DNA from: Candidatus Dormiibacterota bacterium
Lineage (GTDB): Bacteria > Chloroflexota > Dormibacteria > Aeolococcales > Aeolococcaceae
Reading direction: 5' to 3'
Length of the DNA stretch: 6,180 nucleotides
Assembly: GCA_027451645.1 (NCBI GenBank)
Contig: DAIDIX010000109.1
Location: 1-6,180, forward strand
Part shown: positions 6,069 through 6,180 of the stretch, piece after piece
Numbering within the stretch: the stretch's first letter is position 1
Layout: every line of letters starts with the position of its first letter
The notes under the pieces: model-generated
Database searches by the model: none
Told to the model about the DNA's origin: nothing
Seen by the model: only the letters and a program-made list of their open reading frames with translations
Position numbers and translations under genes: made by a program

Positions 6069-6139
6069 GTGCCCTTGATGACGGTGTGCCCGTTGCAGAC
6101 CTGGGGGCTGCGGGCAAAATGGTCCATATAGTTCAGCAT
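6047..6139 (-). pseudogene. DUF433-like (VapB-type antitoxin family) N-terminal fragment
   Basis: ATG at 6139 (minus strand) is preceded by GAGG 5 bases upstream. The product begins MLNYMDHFARSPQVCNG, then HTVIKGTRVPLQVI. This fits the start of DUF433 proteins, whose N-terminus runs 'I...P.vC.GkpvIkGTRvpV..il'. These small helix-turn-helix proteins are usually paired with PIN-like toxins. After residue 31 (6047) the frame becomes the antisense of the SRPBCC fragment and no longer resembles DUF433, so only the first ~30 of about 75 residues are present. About 24 of 27 third codon positions are G or C, against roughly 60% in a sample of the glycosidase gene, which points to a different origin. 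A TGA just upstream (in CTTTGAGG) may be the end of a preceding gene outside the window. The match is short, hence moderate confidence. Confidence 0.5.
6060..6073. repeat. Perfect 14-bp palindrome at the junction of two gene fragments
   Basis: GGCACCCGGGTGCC equals its own reverse complement. On the minus strand it encodes GTRVP of the DUF433-like fragment, and on the plus strand it follows ITWS of the SRPBCC fragment. It is where both homologies end, so it is probably the crossover region or microhomology. Confidence 0.55.
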
Positions 6140-6180
6140 GCGTTCCTCAAAGCGGCGTACTTCCTTGGCGTGCTCTCATT

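Noticed and set aside
6060..6073. Fold-back chimera, in which the strand turns round at the palindrome
   Set aside because: The sequence to the right of the palindrome is not the reverse complement of that to its left, so two different sequences are joined.
6062..6180. Open plus-strand frame at the right edge (GALDDGVPVADLGAAGKMV...)
   Set aside because: It is antisense to the DUF433-like start, has no start codon with ribosome site and no family match that I recognise.
1..6180. CRISPR array, insertion sequence or phage genes
   Set aside because: No regular spaced repeats, transposase motifs, terminal inverted repeats or phage structural proteins are visible on either strand.

Overview
The window looks like core chromosome of a mid-GC member of the Actinomycetota (GC in the mid-50s percent by eye). 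The basis is protein style. The arginyl-tRNA synthetase has the actinobacterial form of its conserved blocks (SAPNVAKEMHVGHLRS, then HKMFKSRSG in place of a textbook KMSKS, and a LGLLGIAAP C-terminus). The truncated glycosidase resembles actinobacterial GH13 alpha-glucosidases. This placement is made from memory, and I cannot name a genus. The genetic code looks standard: four complete genes end at TGA, and none of the long genes needs TGA recoding.

Layout: positions 1-1434 (+) hold a GH13 alpha-glucosidase whose first ~45-55 residues lie outside the window. It overlaps by one base (TAATG) with coaE (1434-2078, +), the last step of coenzyme A synthesis. A perfect 23-bp inverted repeat followed by T's sits 2 bases after coaE. 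It is followed by an extended -10 promoter candidate, a 10-codon leader reading frame inside a hairpin, and an unrecognised 170-residue protein (2247-2759, +). Converging on it from the minus strand is a galU operon: galU (3064-3921) followed by a 75-residue single-span membrane protein with an Ala/Ser/Pro tail (2794-3021). galU and argS (4001-5767, +) diverge from a 79-bp gap with a 20-bp near-palindrome at its exact centre. A tRNA-Glu(CUC) gene with encoded CCA follows argS at 5799-5875.

The last 300 bp are the unusual part. A plus-strand reading frame from 5898 reads as the N-terminus of an SRPBCC/AHSA1-family protein, but it is interrupted by an in-frame TGA at codon 16. Its homology stops abruptly near 6060, at a perfect 14-bp palindrome. 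From the right-hand edge, a minus-strand gene start with its own ribosome-binding site (6139 leftward) reads as the N-terminus of a DUF433 (VapB-like antitoxin family) protein, and it also stops making sense at this palindrome. Two unrelated 5' gene ends therefore meet head to head. This is either a rearrangement next to a tRNA gene or a chimeric join in the assembly.

Functionally, most of the window is housekeeping: sugar hydrolysis, CoA synthesis, UDP-glucose supply, and arginine and glutamate decoding. I found no convincing novel multi-gene system. The best leads are the structured leader upstream of the 170-residue gene, the dyad between galU and argS, and the broken right end.
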